Both the position numbers and the translations under genes were made by a program. From contig WHVD01000028.1 of assembly GCA_015178975.1 (NCBI GenBank), forward strand, positions 310,001 through 374,000: DNA of 64,000 nucleotides, in the 5' to 3' direction. The notes beneath the pieces are model-generated. The model was given only the letters and a program-made list of their open reading frames with translations, made no database searches and was not told where the DNA came from. Of this stretch, positions 1 to 11,297 are shown piece by piece. Position 1 is the stretch's first letter. Every line of letters begins with the position of its first letter. Origin of the DNA: Hysterangium stoloniferum (taxonomy: Eukaryota > Basidiomycota > Agaricomycetes > Hysterangiales > Hysterangiaceae).

Positions 1-1121
1 TCTGGGTAAGTGGACCTTTCCACACTTTGAAGCTGAATACAATCTGACCTTGATTTAATGCAGTCGCTGCTGGCCTGATGATACCGTGCAACAATGGTTG
101 TATGTTCTTATTCTCATTTTACCCTTAAATCATCCACACACGCTTTCTTCAGTCGCGGATCTCCCTCCGATTGGCCCGGGTTTGATATATGTTAACCCCA
201 CACCAAACAATTGTTTATGCAGTACGGTGGTCTACTCGCTCATGGCAGCCTGTGCTGCATGTCAGGGATTCGAAAGCGGTATCGTAAAGTAAGCACTCGC
301 TACGAATATTCTAATCACAACCCTCACTTATCAATGTTATCATTTAACGTCTCAAACATGTGGAGTGAATGGAGCCAGAATTGTACACCATCCGACATCG
401 CAATCGGTCAATACCCCACCACAATCCCACATGATATATCCATATCCATCCCTAGTTGGGCCTATGTCAATGTTGTAACCCTCGACGAGTGGGACTCGTC
501 AGCGGCACTTTTTATCCATTATCTCGGTGTGACGGACTCTACAGCAGTAGCTTCAGCAACTGGAACTTCCGGCTTAGCTTCAGCAACTGGAACTCATGGC
601 ATAGTTTCAGTGACTGGAGTTATAGCGCCTACTGGGACGGTAACGTCAGATGGAACTTCCGCGTCAACTGGGGCGCCGAGCAAGACATGCAATACAGGCA
701 CGATTGCAGGTGGTGTTGTTGGTGGTGTCGTAGGACTTGCCTTGGTTGTCGCAGGTGCCTACATCTTAATGAAGCGGCACAACACCACGTCCTCGGCTTC
801 CCGTGGTAATGCGGAAAAGCATCTCGCGGCCAGCACATCATCTAGTGGATTCCCCTCGCTAACTGTCGCAACACCGACTGAGCCCCAGAGACTTTATGTA
901 AATTTTTCGTGTTATTACTGTTCCTAATATTCACTTTGCATCCTCGTCAGGACTCCTCTGATCCGAGTACATTCCCCAACACTTATGCTCTATCACCCCC
1001 ACACACACCTGCGACCGTCCTCTCTGGTGGCGTAGCTACAAACAATCACTCCCAGAATTCCCGGTCATCACTCACCAGCGCCAAGCCCAGTAGACATTAT
1101 AACGGGGTTGCTGAGCTATAA
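1..1121 (+). CDS. Single-pass membrane protein, 5' truncated by window edge
   Basis: Exons inferred at 1-5, 64-96, 153-288, 366-897 and 951-1121; every junction is GT-AG and keeps frame, and the stop TAA ends at 1121. The N-terminal part has the Cys-rich pattern common in Agaricomycete surface proteins: CLCSTVVYSLMAACAACQG, then an EWSQNC motif after an intron. A Ser/Thr/Gly-rich spacer with repeated SATGT units follows. Next is a glycine-rich transmembrane helix (GGVVGGVVGLALVVAGAYIL, near 707-769) with a basic stop-transfer KRH, then a Ser/Pro-rich cytoplasmic tail. This type is found as an extracellular Cys-rich domain plus one helix; no enzymatic role is known to me. The start and signal peptide lie before the window. 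Function unknown. Confidence 0.72.
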
Positions 1122-1640
1122 GGATCTTAACAGTGATCAATTGGTCATCACGTCTCTAGTCGGTTGGAGAAAGCGAGCTATTGAGAACTTGCACAGACCA
1201 CAGTAGATAATATAATATACCACTTTTCTTATACTACTCAGGAGTCTATATATCCTACAGGGAAGAAATCTCTGGAAAGGATTGGTAAGTAAAGGACAGA
1301 AATATTACTAAGCTATGTGAGGTGTTCTAATATATTCTAGAATATTCTAGGCACTGTGAATCCTTGAACTTCCTTTTAATTTCGTTGCAAGTGCATTGAA
1401 CAAGTGCATTGAACTCCTTCGTCCCAAGGAATGTTTCGGTGTGCCCTGGAAACAGTTTATCCTCCAGGTGCTCATTTTGAAACTCTTTCTTTTTGCATCA
1501 GGGAGTTCTGGCACACCATCAACAAAGAGAGTCAGTTTATTGAATAAATATAATCACTGTGCTCACTTTCGGTCTCCCCGTAATTTGTGAGATTGGTGTT
1601 GGAATAAGAGGTCCCACACATTTAGCTCAATGCACTCACA
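1122..1640. other. Intergenic, no gene recognised
   Basis: AT-rich spacer downstream of the membrane-protein gene. It contains only short ORFs without family resemblance. Confidence 0.5.
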
Positions 1641-1881
1641 GACTCAATGCACTCAGACTCAACGCACTCAGACTCAACGCACTCAGACTCAACGCACTCA
1701 GACTCAACGCACTCAGACTCAACGCACTCAGACTCAACGCACTCAGACTCAACGCACTCAGACTCAACGCACTCAGACTCAACGCACTCAGACTCAACGC
1801 ACTCAGACTCAACGCACTCAGACTCAACGCACTCAGACTCAACGCACTCAGACTCAACGCACTCAGACTCAACGCACTCAC
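1641..1881. repeat. 15-bp minisatellite, about 16 units
   Basis: Head-to-tail copies of ACTCAGACTCAACGC. The first one or two units carry AATGC instead of AACGC and the rest look identical. Because the unit is a multiple of three with few stops, all three forward frames (repeat peptides LNALR, TQTQR, DSTHS) and two of three reverse frames stay open. The long ORFs across it are therefore artefacts of the repeat unless transcription is shown. Confidence 0.95.
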
Positions 1882-3146
1882 AGAGACAAGTGCATGTTCT
1901 GCCACAAAAGCCCCCTCATTACTGCTTACCCTGGTTGTTCCCCAATCTGGTGTAAGATCCATGTATTTGATCCAGGGGGACCTAGAATAACATGGATGTT
2001 CATTTGGCCATCAGAACTCATCACTAGATACCATGAAACACTGGTTGGCTGGCCACCTGTTCAGACGTAAACAAGATGGAAGTGTAGATTTATCTATGAG
2101 GCAATTGGCTCACATCTACGCCTCACTCTTGAGGTGTCGTGAAGAAAGGTGTTGCCAGGGAGGTGAATTTCTTTGGAAAGAGAATTTCCAAGAACACCCT
2201 AGGCAGCACAAACAGGGACCACCACCCAGTGAGTCATTGGAGGCCATTGGCCACCCGGAGGCCGATGTCCTCCGTTAGGTGCGCTCGCTGTCAGAGCAGG
2301 ATGGTGGCTCGTATATGTGCTGGGAAGATCGATTCATATCTCTAATGTCTGCGCTCTTATAGCTTGTTGATTATCCGTGAATGAACTTGGTTTTGGCTGG
2401 TTAGTGATTTGCAGGCCGCAAAGTAGCGTCGTCACCGGAGATCACCATGATGGCAAACCTCACCATATGACAACCAAGAACCATGTTTGCTGAGAAGAAA
2501 TGTGATCTGGCTTCCTTCCCCAGCTTTGAACCAACTATTATGCGCACAAACATCCAAAAAAAGATATTCGAAGTAAGGCCGCCTAATTAATTAACTTCTC
2601 CGCAGATGATCCATATCAGAGTATTTCTAATCATTCCATTTAATGATTGTCACTGATGAAACATCGTTATTTCTCCGCGTCCGATACAATGCCGGAAGCT
2701 CGTTTGGTTGATCTGGGTAGTTAATCATTCCAAGGGGATTTAAATGGGGAGTAAGATTAGCCTGCTTCAACGTTCTTCAAGAAGCATCCATTCAACTACA
2801 TCATACCCCTGATAATTGTCCTGTTCTAGCTCCGGTTCAGGCATTCCTATCTATGAGAGTTAGGGTAGGTCGAAAGGGCCTTAGCACTATTATTCAGTTC
2901 TCCCAGTGTAAAGGCATAAATTAATTGACTCGCTGTGCTATCGTGGGGGAAACGAAGGAATAAGGCCGCGAATTATTCCAAGTAAGAAAGATTCCGTCAA
3001 TCTCGTGGGACTGGAAAGGCTATGGAATCAAGTAATGTTGTGGATGTCCGTTTTCGTCTCTGGGACTGATACTCCATTGAATGTTCCTAAAATTCCTAGT
3101 ACTGTCCTTAATTTTAATTAAGACTGGGATATACGCTAGATTTCGG
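1882..3146. other. Intergenic, no gene recognised
   Basis: Only short ORFs, for example at 2033-2278 and 2139-2345, with no recognisable domain. Probably degraded repeat DNA. Confidence 0.4.
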
Positions 3147-3540
3147 TGTTAGCAAGTTGGTAGGAGTGATTGTGTAATCCTGGCCGACTTACCACACATG
3201 CAGAGCCGCATCATTGACCACTGGCCACCCCTGGCCGACTTACCAATTGCCCATGTCACCGAGTCCCAACCCGATATTGGGCTCGATCAACAGCATTCCC
3301 CTAGTGACACATACGCCTGGTGGAACCGGATCAGGATCTCGAATCTCTTCTCATCTCCTTGACTCTATATAAAACCCCATATCCTATAGTGATAGAATAT
3401 CTTCTCCTTGACCATTAATCCTTTCCCCACTCTTCCCTAGGGAACCTCGCATTCACCTTGTATCCTACTGATATGTAAAAATAAAGAAAACTTAGTCCTG
3501 TCCGTGTTGACCGAGTGAGGCTGATACCGACAGCCTTACA
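3147..3540. mobile_element. Possible solo LTR remnant
   Basis: The block begins TGTTAG and ends CTTACA, an imperfect TG...CA terminal inverted repeat. It has a TATA-like TCTATATAAAA near 3364 and an AATAAA-like AAATAAAG near 3480, in the order expected for an LTR. It also holds an internal direct repeat of CTGGCCGACTTACCA (near 3180 and 3230). The flanking 5-mers do not match, so no target duplication supports it. Confidence 0.35.
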
Positions 3541-3577
3541 GATTGATCTATAGTTATGCAGGCACGAGGTGTCACAC

Positions 3578-5630
3578 ATTTAATTGCCTCGATTTTACCT
3601 TTAGCTTACTATATCTGGCACCTGCTCTGAGTAGATAGTGAGTAGGGTAGTTTTCATGTTTGTACCCTATCCATTTGCCTTCTCTGAGACAGAGATACAT
3701 CAGATGTATTGTTATTCTTGTAAGCTCTGAGATTTGATTTCAACAGTTTTCATAGTCAGGGTGTATTCCAGGGACAATAAACCTGAGGTAGAAAATGTAG
3801 CTAACATCATAGTAAGAGGGACACATTTCATACCTGGGTTGACCATGCAATATTGGAAACTCGGGCTGCTGCCTTCTTTTCTCGAATTTGTTCAATTGGA
3901 CCATTATAAACAGTAATCCTCAAAAAGCATAAATGCCTCCTCAAATTCCTTGTGAAAATAAAATATTTGAATATGTACTTGTCAGTAGAACTATTTATGC
4001 AACCTGGGCACCATGGATAGAGACTGCGAGGAAAGTGGGAAGATCAGTAAGTGTGCTGTCTATATTGTCTAGTGTATCTTGTCCCAATCTGCCCCATAAG
4101 TCCATTTGCTCACTCATTGCATATTTCCAGACTCCCTGGGATCCCCACACCCCCTTGTATGAAGTTGGACCTGACAATCATGTGAAGTTACAGCACATAA
4201 GCTGAAGCCAAGTCCTACCCATCCCCAGATCATCCACAAGGTCAAACCATGGCTTTTGTCAAAATAAAGCAGCACATCCACTTCTACTGGAGTGTTGCAA
4301 GGAGTTTTAGTTGCAGTACTTCCTGCCCTCTCAACTTCAACATCAACCTGTGGGCAGCATTCAGTGTCTTTTCAGCAGCCTTGTTTAGGTCATGATTTGC
4401 CATTTCAATCCTCTCTCTCTATTCCTCCATAGATGTTGTGTCAAAGTTGATCAGCATCTAAACTAACCTCAATCATGAGTCTTGTAACATTGTCTAAAAT
4501 AGCCTGCTGAGAAAAGGCTTTCGCATCCCAGAAAAAAAAGACTCACTCTCTTGTATATCCAACCGACCTCGTTATATATCTCCCTACCCTTGCCTTCATT
4601 ATTCAAGTATTCACCACATTTTCATCCAAATGTTGACCTATCTTGGTGAATAAGCCATTCCCAAATCATCTCATAAATGTGTCTCGATAAAACCCTCAAA
4701 AGCAAAACATAGCAACCTCTAAGGTAATTTTTCATGTCCCATTCTTTGCCTATTGATAGACAATCCCCAATCTCGTCATCAGCTTGAGGATAACCTGGTA
4801 AAAGTGAAGTAACACTATAGTCAGATGTAACATTGAGAAGACGTCGGACCCAGATCTCAAATTGAATGGTAATGTAAAGACAATTGTTGCAAGTTGATCA
4901 ATCATCCCAGATTTCCCCCTTCCCCAACTCTGTACTATCCATACAAAATTAGAATATGAAAGCACCTCAAGTCCCCAACAATCTCATCCAATGCTCCTTT
5001 CAATAGGACACGATGTCAACCATGATAACGCTGATTCACTGCACTTTGCATCACTGAAATGTCCAAATTAGACCTTCCAAACTTTCGATGCAAGCAAAGA
5101 TACAAAAATTACTGACCAGCCACTTCAATGAAAAAGTTGCTTCAAAATATCCAGCTGTTATGCAAAGAATAATTTACCTTGGTCACCCACAGAACTCCAT
5201 CCACTTTGAGTTGATACCTGCTGTTGATATATAAATGCTTCAGCAGGCCTAGATATGGGCTGCTCACAGGTTGCAGCATCTCTTCAATAACAGAATGCGA
5301 GGACAGATGGTGAGAGTAATATAATAAAAACTAATGAAGGCTCCAAATCTCTGAAAATTATTGTTTTGGTAGGCATTCATCCAGTAAGTTGAAGAACTCA
5401 GTGTTCACTTCAATAAACTTTTGAACATAGTCAAAATTCTCTAGATCGAACAGGAGAGTTGGTTTAGCCGTTTGAACAATTTTTTTCAGCAGGGAGATAG
5501 CCAATGATAATTCAAAACTTTTTCATACCAGACTGGACTCCCTTGGATCTAAGCGATATTATCTTCCTCTAGCACCTCACAATCTCACCTTCGCTCGTCT
5601 TCAAGAGATGCGCGTCTGGTGGTCATACCA
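3578..5630. other. Two-kilobase stretch without a recognised gene
   Basis: Short ORFs on both strands (3734-3916, 3933-4205, 4750-4965) show no domain I can name. The texture, many stops and low GC, suggests decayed transposon DNA. Confidence 0.4.
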
Positions 5631-5821
5631 TGTTGACTTTTCTGGGATTTGTGTTAGCAATGGATTATGAGCATTAGGGCTCGGGTCGCTGCGGTTGGGA
5701 ATTCACTGTGTATTGTGGATTATATAAGGTCTATTTGTATTTATTTATTCCTTATCCATTTACAACGAGTACCGACAAATGAAAGGTTATATGGTCTAAG
5801 AGCACCACGAAAACTTCAACA
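5631..5821 (+). mobile_element. Short solo LTR, family S, copy 1
   Basis: Runs from TGTTGACTTTTCT to AAAACTTCAACA, giving TGTT/AACA ends. It is clearly related to 56204-56375 on the opposite strand. Both share the TATA-like TTATATAAGGTCTATTTGTA, the stretch around TTTACAACGAGTAC, and the end CACGAAAACTT(C)AACA. The flanks show no clear target duplication. At 190 bp this is short for an LTR, in the range of TRIM or small copia elements. Confidence 0.6.
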
Positions 5822-5937
5822 CCAAGTACTTTCCTTGTTGAAGACTGGTTAGCAGACTGCCAGAATAAAGACCGTTTGTTATCAGGAGTTGCCATCAATA
5901 GAACATGAAAGTGGTTGGCAGAAATGACTTGGCCTGA

Positions 5938-6502
5938 TGTTAAGAACTGAAAACTGACTAATGTCGGTGGCCGACAGGGACCGATTGGAAGGACTTGGCT
6001 TCAGCTTATGTGCTGCAGCACCCTCGCAAATATCCGTAGGGTGTCCGTAATTTCAGACAGGCGAAGACTAATCCTAAAGAGTTCCTTTCGGTGAGATACC
6101 GATCAGGACTGAAGGACAAGTCGAGTGTCGGGCCAAGGGGTCTGGGCCGGGAGTGGGCGAGCGCACGTGAAGGTGGATGAGGGGATCCTTAGTATGAGAC
6201 TGTTACAGACGCATGAGGGTATTCTGAGTTGATATTCTGATTGCCTAGTAACTACAACTATAGATAGACATATGTGAGGCATAGGATAGAACAGATCAAC
6301 ATAATAAAAGGGACGTATCAAAAGTTTAACCAGATAATACGAGTATATTTGACGTGGGTGTAAACGGAGTTTGATCATCGCGAAAGCATACGTCAGCTTC
6401 GGGGGCCAATGGTTTCCGATGTGGTGACTTGAATAGTAACTTGAATTGTTGATAAGTGGCAATAACCTCGGGGACCGATAGGGTTGCGACACGGTCGTAA
6501 CA
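5938..6502 (-). repeat. 3' LTR of the chromovirus
   Basis: Plus-strand ends TGTTAAGAACTG and GGTCGTAACA, i.e. TGTTACGACC...CTTAACA in element orientation. It is about 565 bp and near-identical to 15451-16013, with scattered substitutions and a few small indels. Confidence 0.9.
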
Positions 6503-6675
6503 GTATCTCCCCTTTTGGCCGAAATCCCAAGGAGGCTGAAAATCTAGATCCCATATGTAAAAACTTGTCGGGTACAGTTGGGTGTGTCAAAACATCATGT
6601 GACTTGGCAAAAATTACATATAAAAATTCGAGGGGTCCTGGCACTTGAATTTCCACTTCTCTTCCCTCGACCACC

Positions 6676-7655
6676 ATGACCATAGGTTCGGGGTCGAAAC
6701 CCTTCCCGGTTCAGTTAACGGTCACTCCTATGTTGGTCCCGAGTGGACCAGCTAACGTGCAGGAACATCATCGCATACTCGAGCAGAAGAGAAAGGCGCG
6801 TAGAGGAGGAGTGGAAGGAGAAGGAGGAGTTGGTGACCATCGAGGCCAAGGAGAAGAAACAGGCGGCGGAAGAGGCCACGTGCAAGCACTGGGATGCAGT
6901 GCTTGCGAAGAAAAAGCAGCAGGAGGCCGATCGGGCACGAGAGGAGGTGGCAAAGAGGAAACGGGAGGGGAAGGTGAGTCGGCTCCGGTGTTTTTGCAGA
7001 CCTTACTGACTTATATATATTTTAGCGCAAGGCTGCAACGCCTTCGGAGTCCGACGATGAAGAGGAAGAGGAGGATGAGGAGGATGCACCGGGGCCATTG
7101 AGCCCCAAGGTGGGTTTGGTTTCCTAAATAAAAACTCCTTTAATAATTTTTTTAGAAACAAAAGCAGGCCCCAAAGGCGGGGCCTGAAAACGACCCTAAG
7201 TGCAACCGGTACACGAAACGGGGTCGAACTTGCCATCCTCAGGCCAATGGTCGGGGCCACACTTGTCAAGAGTGCGCCGATCAGAAGCTTGGATGTGTCT
7301 TCCCGGGGGCTGATGGATCATTCCAGGAGTGACAGGCCGATGCTCTGGAAGAGCAAACCGCCTTATGTGGACTTATTTCTCGGGAACGACTCAGTTCCGA
7401 TTCGAGACTCTGCGACAACAAGGGCTCATGACCGAGCAGTTGCGGCTTTTGGGTGTCGGGCTGGAGAAACAGACCAGCATTATCAAGTCCCTTGGGGGTC
7501 AGCTTGAGCAGTACTTAGAAGTCTCGAGTTGTGATGGAGTTGGGCCTGAGATTGGGGTATCGGAAAAGGTTGGTGGAGCGGTATCAGTGGCTGTCGGTGC
7601 GGGGGGAGGTTCAGAAGCCGGAGAGGAAGGGGAAGTTGTAGAAGAAGAAACTTAG
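6676..7655 (+). pseudogene. Antisense accessory ORF with Zn2Cys6-like motif, broken
   Basis: Lies inside the gypsy element but on the opposite strand. The start at 6676 (MTIGSGSKPF) leads into a Lys/Glu-rich coiled-coil-like stretch after an apparent one-base slip near 6800. Two plausible introns (6974-7025 and 7110-7155) then join a Ser/Asp/Glu-rich acidic segment to a Cys-rich module at about 7198-7311. Its spacing is C-X2-Y-X6-C-X10-C-X2-C-X6-C, the GAL4-type Zn2Cys6 spacing with the second Cys replaced by Tyr. A stop at 7330-7332 interrupts it. A leucine-rich helix (about 7405-7515) and an acidic tail continue in another frame to 7655. A DNA-binding or structural role is inference only. 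Confidence 0.6.
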
Positions 7656-7752
7656 ATAGTAGAAATATATCGGTTTTCCTTTTAAAACAAACAAATCATA
7701 GTGTGAAAACATAAGGCATAGTCAGGAAAGGGTTGGATACTGTGTGATAGGC

Positions 7753-8680
7753 TTATAAAGAATTTAGAGGACCGGGTTTATTCGGATAAGCTTGGTGAAA
7801 CCCTAAAATGATTTCCGAAGCATTACCGAGCTCTGTAGCTAGGATCCATGAGGTTTCTTCATCTGTACCTTCATAGCCAGCCCATTTAACCAAATAAAGT
7901 AATTTGCATGAGCGTCGGTGATTATCGATTTTTGAGTCTAGGATCTCTGATATCTCGAATTCGGGTTCTCCATCAATGATCACGGGTGGAGGTGGTGGTT
8001 GTATGCCATCCAGTATTCTGTTAGCAACACAAGGTTCTAACATAGATACATGAAATACCGGGTGCACTGCACGCATGTTGTCGGGGAGCCTAAGCGTCCA
8101 TGAAAGTGTGCCAGCTTGTGCTATAGCTTCAAAAGGACCTAAATATTTTTCAGAGAGCTTCTTAGAGGGTCTAGTAGTTCGGAAAAACTTGGCTTTAACG
8201 AATACTCGGTCTCCAATCTTGAAATCAGGAGGTGGAAGTCGGTTCTTATCTGCAGACCGTTGGTATCGTTCTTGAGCCATTGCGATAGTTTTATGAAGTT
8301 CTTGATGTAGCTCATCAAGGTTTGTAACAAAGTCTTGAGCACGGGCGGATGCGAGATCACGTTCCGGGTGGATTGCGATGTTGGGGTTGTAGCCTTTGTT
8401 TGTGAAGAAAGGTGAAATGCCAGTAGTGGCGTTCAGTGCATTGTTATATGTGAATTTGGCTAGCGGTAGTAGTAATTTCCAATTGTCTTGTTGGTAGTTA
8501 CAATAGACATGGATGTACTGTTCCAAAGTTTGATTCATGCGTTCGGTTTGGCCGTCGCCTTCTGGGTGATATCCCGAAGTGAAATGTAATTTCACATCTA
8601 GTGCTTTTCCGAGTGACCTAAAAAAGTGAGAGACAAACTGACTTATTTCCTTAGATCGGTTCGCAAATGCGTCCTCGTCG
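7753..8680 (-). pseudogene. Integrase C-terminal half plus chromodomain (gypsy pol)
   Basis: Encodes the second half of the DDE integrase core, including HFTSGYHPEGDGQTERMNQ with the catalytic Glu. It is followed by the GPFEAIAQ..TLSWTLRLPDNM integrase C-terminal (SH3-like) region and a chromodomain (EFEISEILDSK...YLVKWAGY...ETSWILATEL) at the very end. The chromodomain assigns the element to the chromovirus lineage. It is open in one frame to a stop at 7753, and its upstream half is displaced to about 11.3-11.6 kb by the nested insert. The surrounding 473-codon ORF (7753-9174) is a fusion with unrelated gag sequence. Confidence 0.85.
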
Positions 8681-9247
8681 ACGATTTCCTCAATGGTGGG
8701 AGGTTCAGGTCGCCATAAAACTCTTGTCTCAGTCAGACCTTCACAGTTCTGACGATGAGCGTCTAGCCAGTCTCCTTTCTCGAGAAAATCATGGTCAGAT
8801 ATAGAAATATAAACTTGCGATGTCTCGTTCTCATCCGAGGATGCTTTCACGTCTGAAACGATGTTGTCCTCTGGCTGAGGAAGGTAGACAGAAATGAAAA
8901 TCGATTCCTCATCAACGTTATGTACTTGTCCCTGTACACTTAATCCATAAACTGTTTCATAAGCCCTTTGATCCTCTGCCTCCTCCATTGGGTTCTGCAC
9001 GGAGCACTTGTTAATAGAGACATAGTGCAACATCCTGCCCGCATGGGGGCAGTCGATCTTGAAATGCTCTAAACTCCCACAAATCCAACACTCCTTCGGA
9101 GGTTTGGCGATGCTTTTCTTGTCACTCCGTTCGAAAAAGAACTTGCCATGTTTCTTACCCTGTTTAGCGTTCAATCTCCTAGAGGCGGTTTTATCCTCGA
9201 GTTCGCCGAGGAGGACGTGGCCTCAATTAGTGGGGTCGATTTTTCCA

Positions 9248-9487
9248 GAGTGCTCCTCCTCATGCCAGGGATCCGACTCGTCTTGCTCGGCGATCATGAC
9301 TCTGGGCTTCTGAAACCGATAATGTTCTCGATGTGTTTGAACCCAAGCGTTAATCAGAGCCTCTTGTAAATTGTTCACGTAAGTCTGTAGGCTCATGATG
9401 TCGTCGATAGGTTGTCCCTGTAGAAGATAAAGCCATTCTGTGGGCAGTGTCAGGATAAGTCTGTGCATTTCGTCCTTCCGGTTTTGG
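9248..9487 (-). repeat. 240-bp direct repeat, copy A
   Basis: Appears identical over 240 bp to 10022-10261, by eye. It encodes the helical capsid segment of the nested gag. The two copies flank the 18/19-bp minisatellite. Confidence 0.92.
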
Positions 9488-9604
9488 CAGCACCGAGGTA
9501 CTTGCTGTCGTAGGTGGGGTAGTGAGATTGGTCATCCTCCGAGTCAGATGAAAGATCACCGGGCCCCATCCAGTAGGTCCGCCAAAAGGAAACATCAGTC
9601 ACAA

Positions 9605-9785
9605 ATGGAAGCCACAGCCACAAAAGGAAACAATGGTTACAAAAGGAGACAAAGGTTACAAAAGGAAACAACAGTTACAAAAGGAGACAATGTTTACAAA
9701 AGGAAACAACAGTTACAAAGGAAACAACAGTTACACAGGAAACAATGGTTACAAAAGGAGACAACAGTTACACAGGAAACATAAC
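9605..9785. repeat. 18/19-bp minisatellite, about nine units
   Basis: Tandem variants of GGTTACAAAAGGAAACAAC, alternating GGAAAC and GGAGAC and decaying to ACACAGGAAAC at the right end. It lies between the two 240-bp repeats and may have formed during the same duplication. Confidence 0.9.
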
Positions 9786-10021
9786 CACAAACACGGCCAA
9801 GATGGGTATGTGTATATACAGCGGTCACACGTCGGCAACTTGAGTCTCGAACGAGTCTGAGAATAGCCATCCCCCGGATCAGGAGGTGGTTTCCCTCCGT
9901 TAGTGATTTCCTAGTCCTTGCGGATCTCAGAATGCTCCCATCAATTCGGAGCCGCCATTTGGGGCGAACTGCAGCGGGATGATGTTGCCGGTCTCGGAGG
10001 TCGGGGATGCTGTACACACAT

Positions 10022-10261
10022 GAGTGCTCCTCCTCATGCCAGGGATCCGACTCGTCTTGCTCGGCGATCATGACTCTGGGCTTCTGAAACCGATAATGTT
10101 CTCGATGTGTTTGAACCCAAGCGTTAATCAGAGCCTCTTGTAAATTGTTCACGTAAGTCTGTAGGCTCATGATGTCGTCGATAGGTTGTCCCTGTAGAAG
10201 ATAAAGCCATTCTGTGGGCAGTGTCAGGATAAGTCTGTGCATTTCGTCCTTCCGGTTTTGG
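10022..10261 (-). repeat. 240-bp direct repeat, copy B
   Basis: Matches copy A at 9248-9487 base for base as far as I can read. This copy sits in the expected gag order, so copy A is more likely the duplicate. Confidence 0.92.
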
Positions 10262-11297
10262 TGGAACCCATACAAGAATCGATAAAGCTTGGCCCTTCGC
10301 TGAATGTAGTGAACAGGTGTCTCATGATTGTGACTGGCCTGTCAAAATTTCATGGCTTCCCATTCTAGAGCCAAGGATTCGCACCAATGGGTTCCAAGTA
10401 ATCCTTCTACGATGCCCCAAAGAAACGATCCGTGAGATCGACTAAACTCAGTGCGATGTTCACGGTCTAGGGTGCTCCACCAGATCTTAGCACCGCCGGT
10501 GAGTCGTCTTGGCAGAGCGACTCCCAACAATGTACTCATGGAGTCAGAGATCTCCGAGAGGCTCATAATATCCATGATGTAATCCAACGCCTTGGATTGA
10601 GTCCCATCGTATTCGGGAAGGTCTGACCATTGGATCTTGATGTTGTTGGTGTTAAGAGCAATCCTTTTATCCTTAGGTAAGTCATCAATAGGTGCGCTGG
10701 CTCGAGGTTGCATCGGAGTTCAAAAGGGAGAGTTAGGTACTCTACCGTGACGCCCCCCACCTCCCAAATTCCCTCCATAGCTCGAGGTACTAGAACTCCC
10801 AGATGAATTACTAGGAGGTCCTCCTGATGGCAGAAAAGGGTTGGACGAGATCGGCAGGGAATGGCGAGGATAGACTGGATTCAGCGATCCTTGACCAGCA
10901 ACCTGACCAGCTATACCCTCGGTGAATGCAGTGGAGAAAGACAGTCGACCCTGTTGGCGACTGATCAATATCTAGTCGTAGTTGGTTCATCACCCATGTT
11001 CATATTGCCAGGGATTCGTTCGAATGCGACGCGAGAGTGGTGACTTTCCTGATGGGGGGTAGGGCTAGGTTCCGTCGCGATCCCTCTCTCGATTTCGACC
11101 GTATTCAAAGGTCGACGAGGTTGAGGCTGATAGAGGGGGATGCATATTTCCATTCCTTTTTCCTGAAGACGTTCCGCAACCTGCATCCTCATGTCAGATA
11201 AGACTACATTAAGATCCTGATAAGTTAATATCACAGTAGACCCTGTAGGTTAGTGTAAATAAAGCATATATTAGCCAAATAGTGTTCTATTCTATAT

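Larger units (their letters stand above)
8690..11234 (-). pseudogene. gag-like gene of the nested element, fragmented
   Basis: Pieces in order on the minus strand are an N-terminal region with a coiled-coil start (about 11234-10965), a Pro/Gly/Ser-rich linker (10968-10720), and a capsid-like region (10713-10342, with IQWSDLPEYDGTQSKALDYI). Next come a helical capsid segment (about 10240-10022 and again about 9468-9248) and a CCHC zinc knuckle CWICGSLEHFKIDC near 9090-9050. An acidic region follows to about 8690. It resembles gag proteins of basidiomycete LTR elements. Stops, a duplicated segment and a minisatellite break the frame. Confidence 0.65.

Noticed and set aside
1559..2070. Long overlapping ORFs of 102-146 codons on both strands
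   Set aside because: They consist almost wholly of the 15-bp minisatellite translated in different frames; no start context, domain or intron supports any of them.
6676..7101. Single 141-codon ORF as an intact gene
   Set aside because: The frame changes before the coiled-coil region and the Cys-rich module lies in later exons; the ORF alone is only part of a broken antisense gene.
9605..9785. Regularly spaced short repeats resembling a CRISPR array
   Set aside because: Units are directly tandem without unique spacers, and the genome is fungal.
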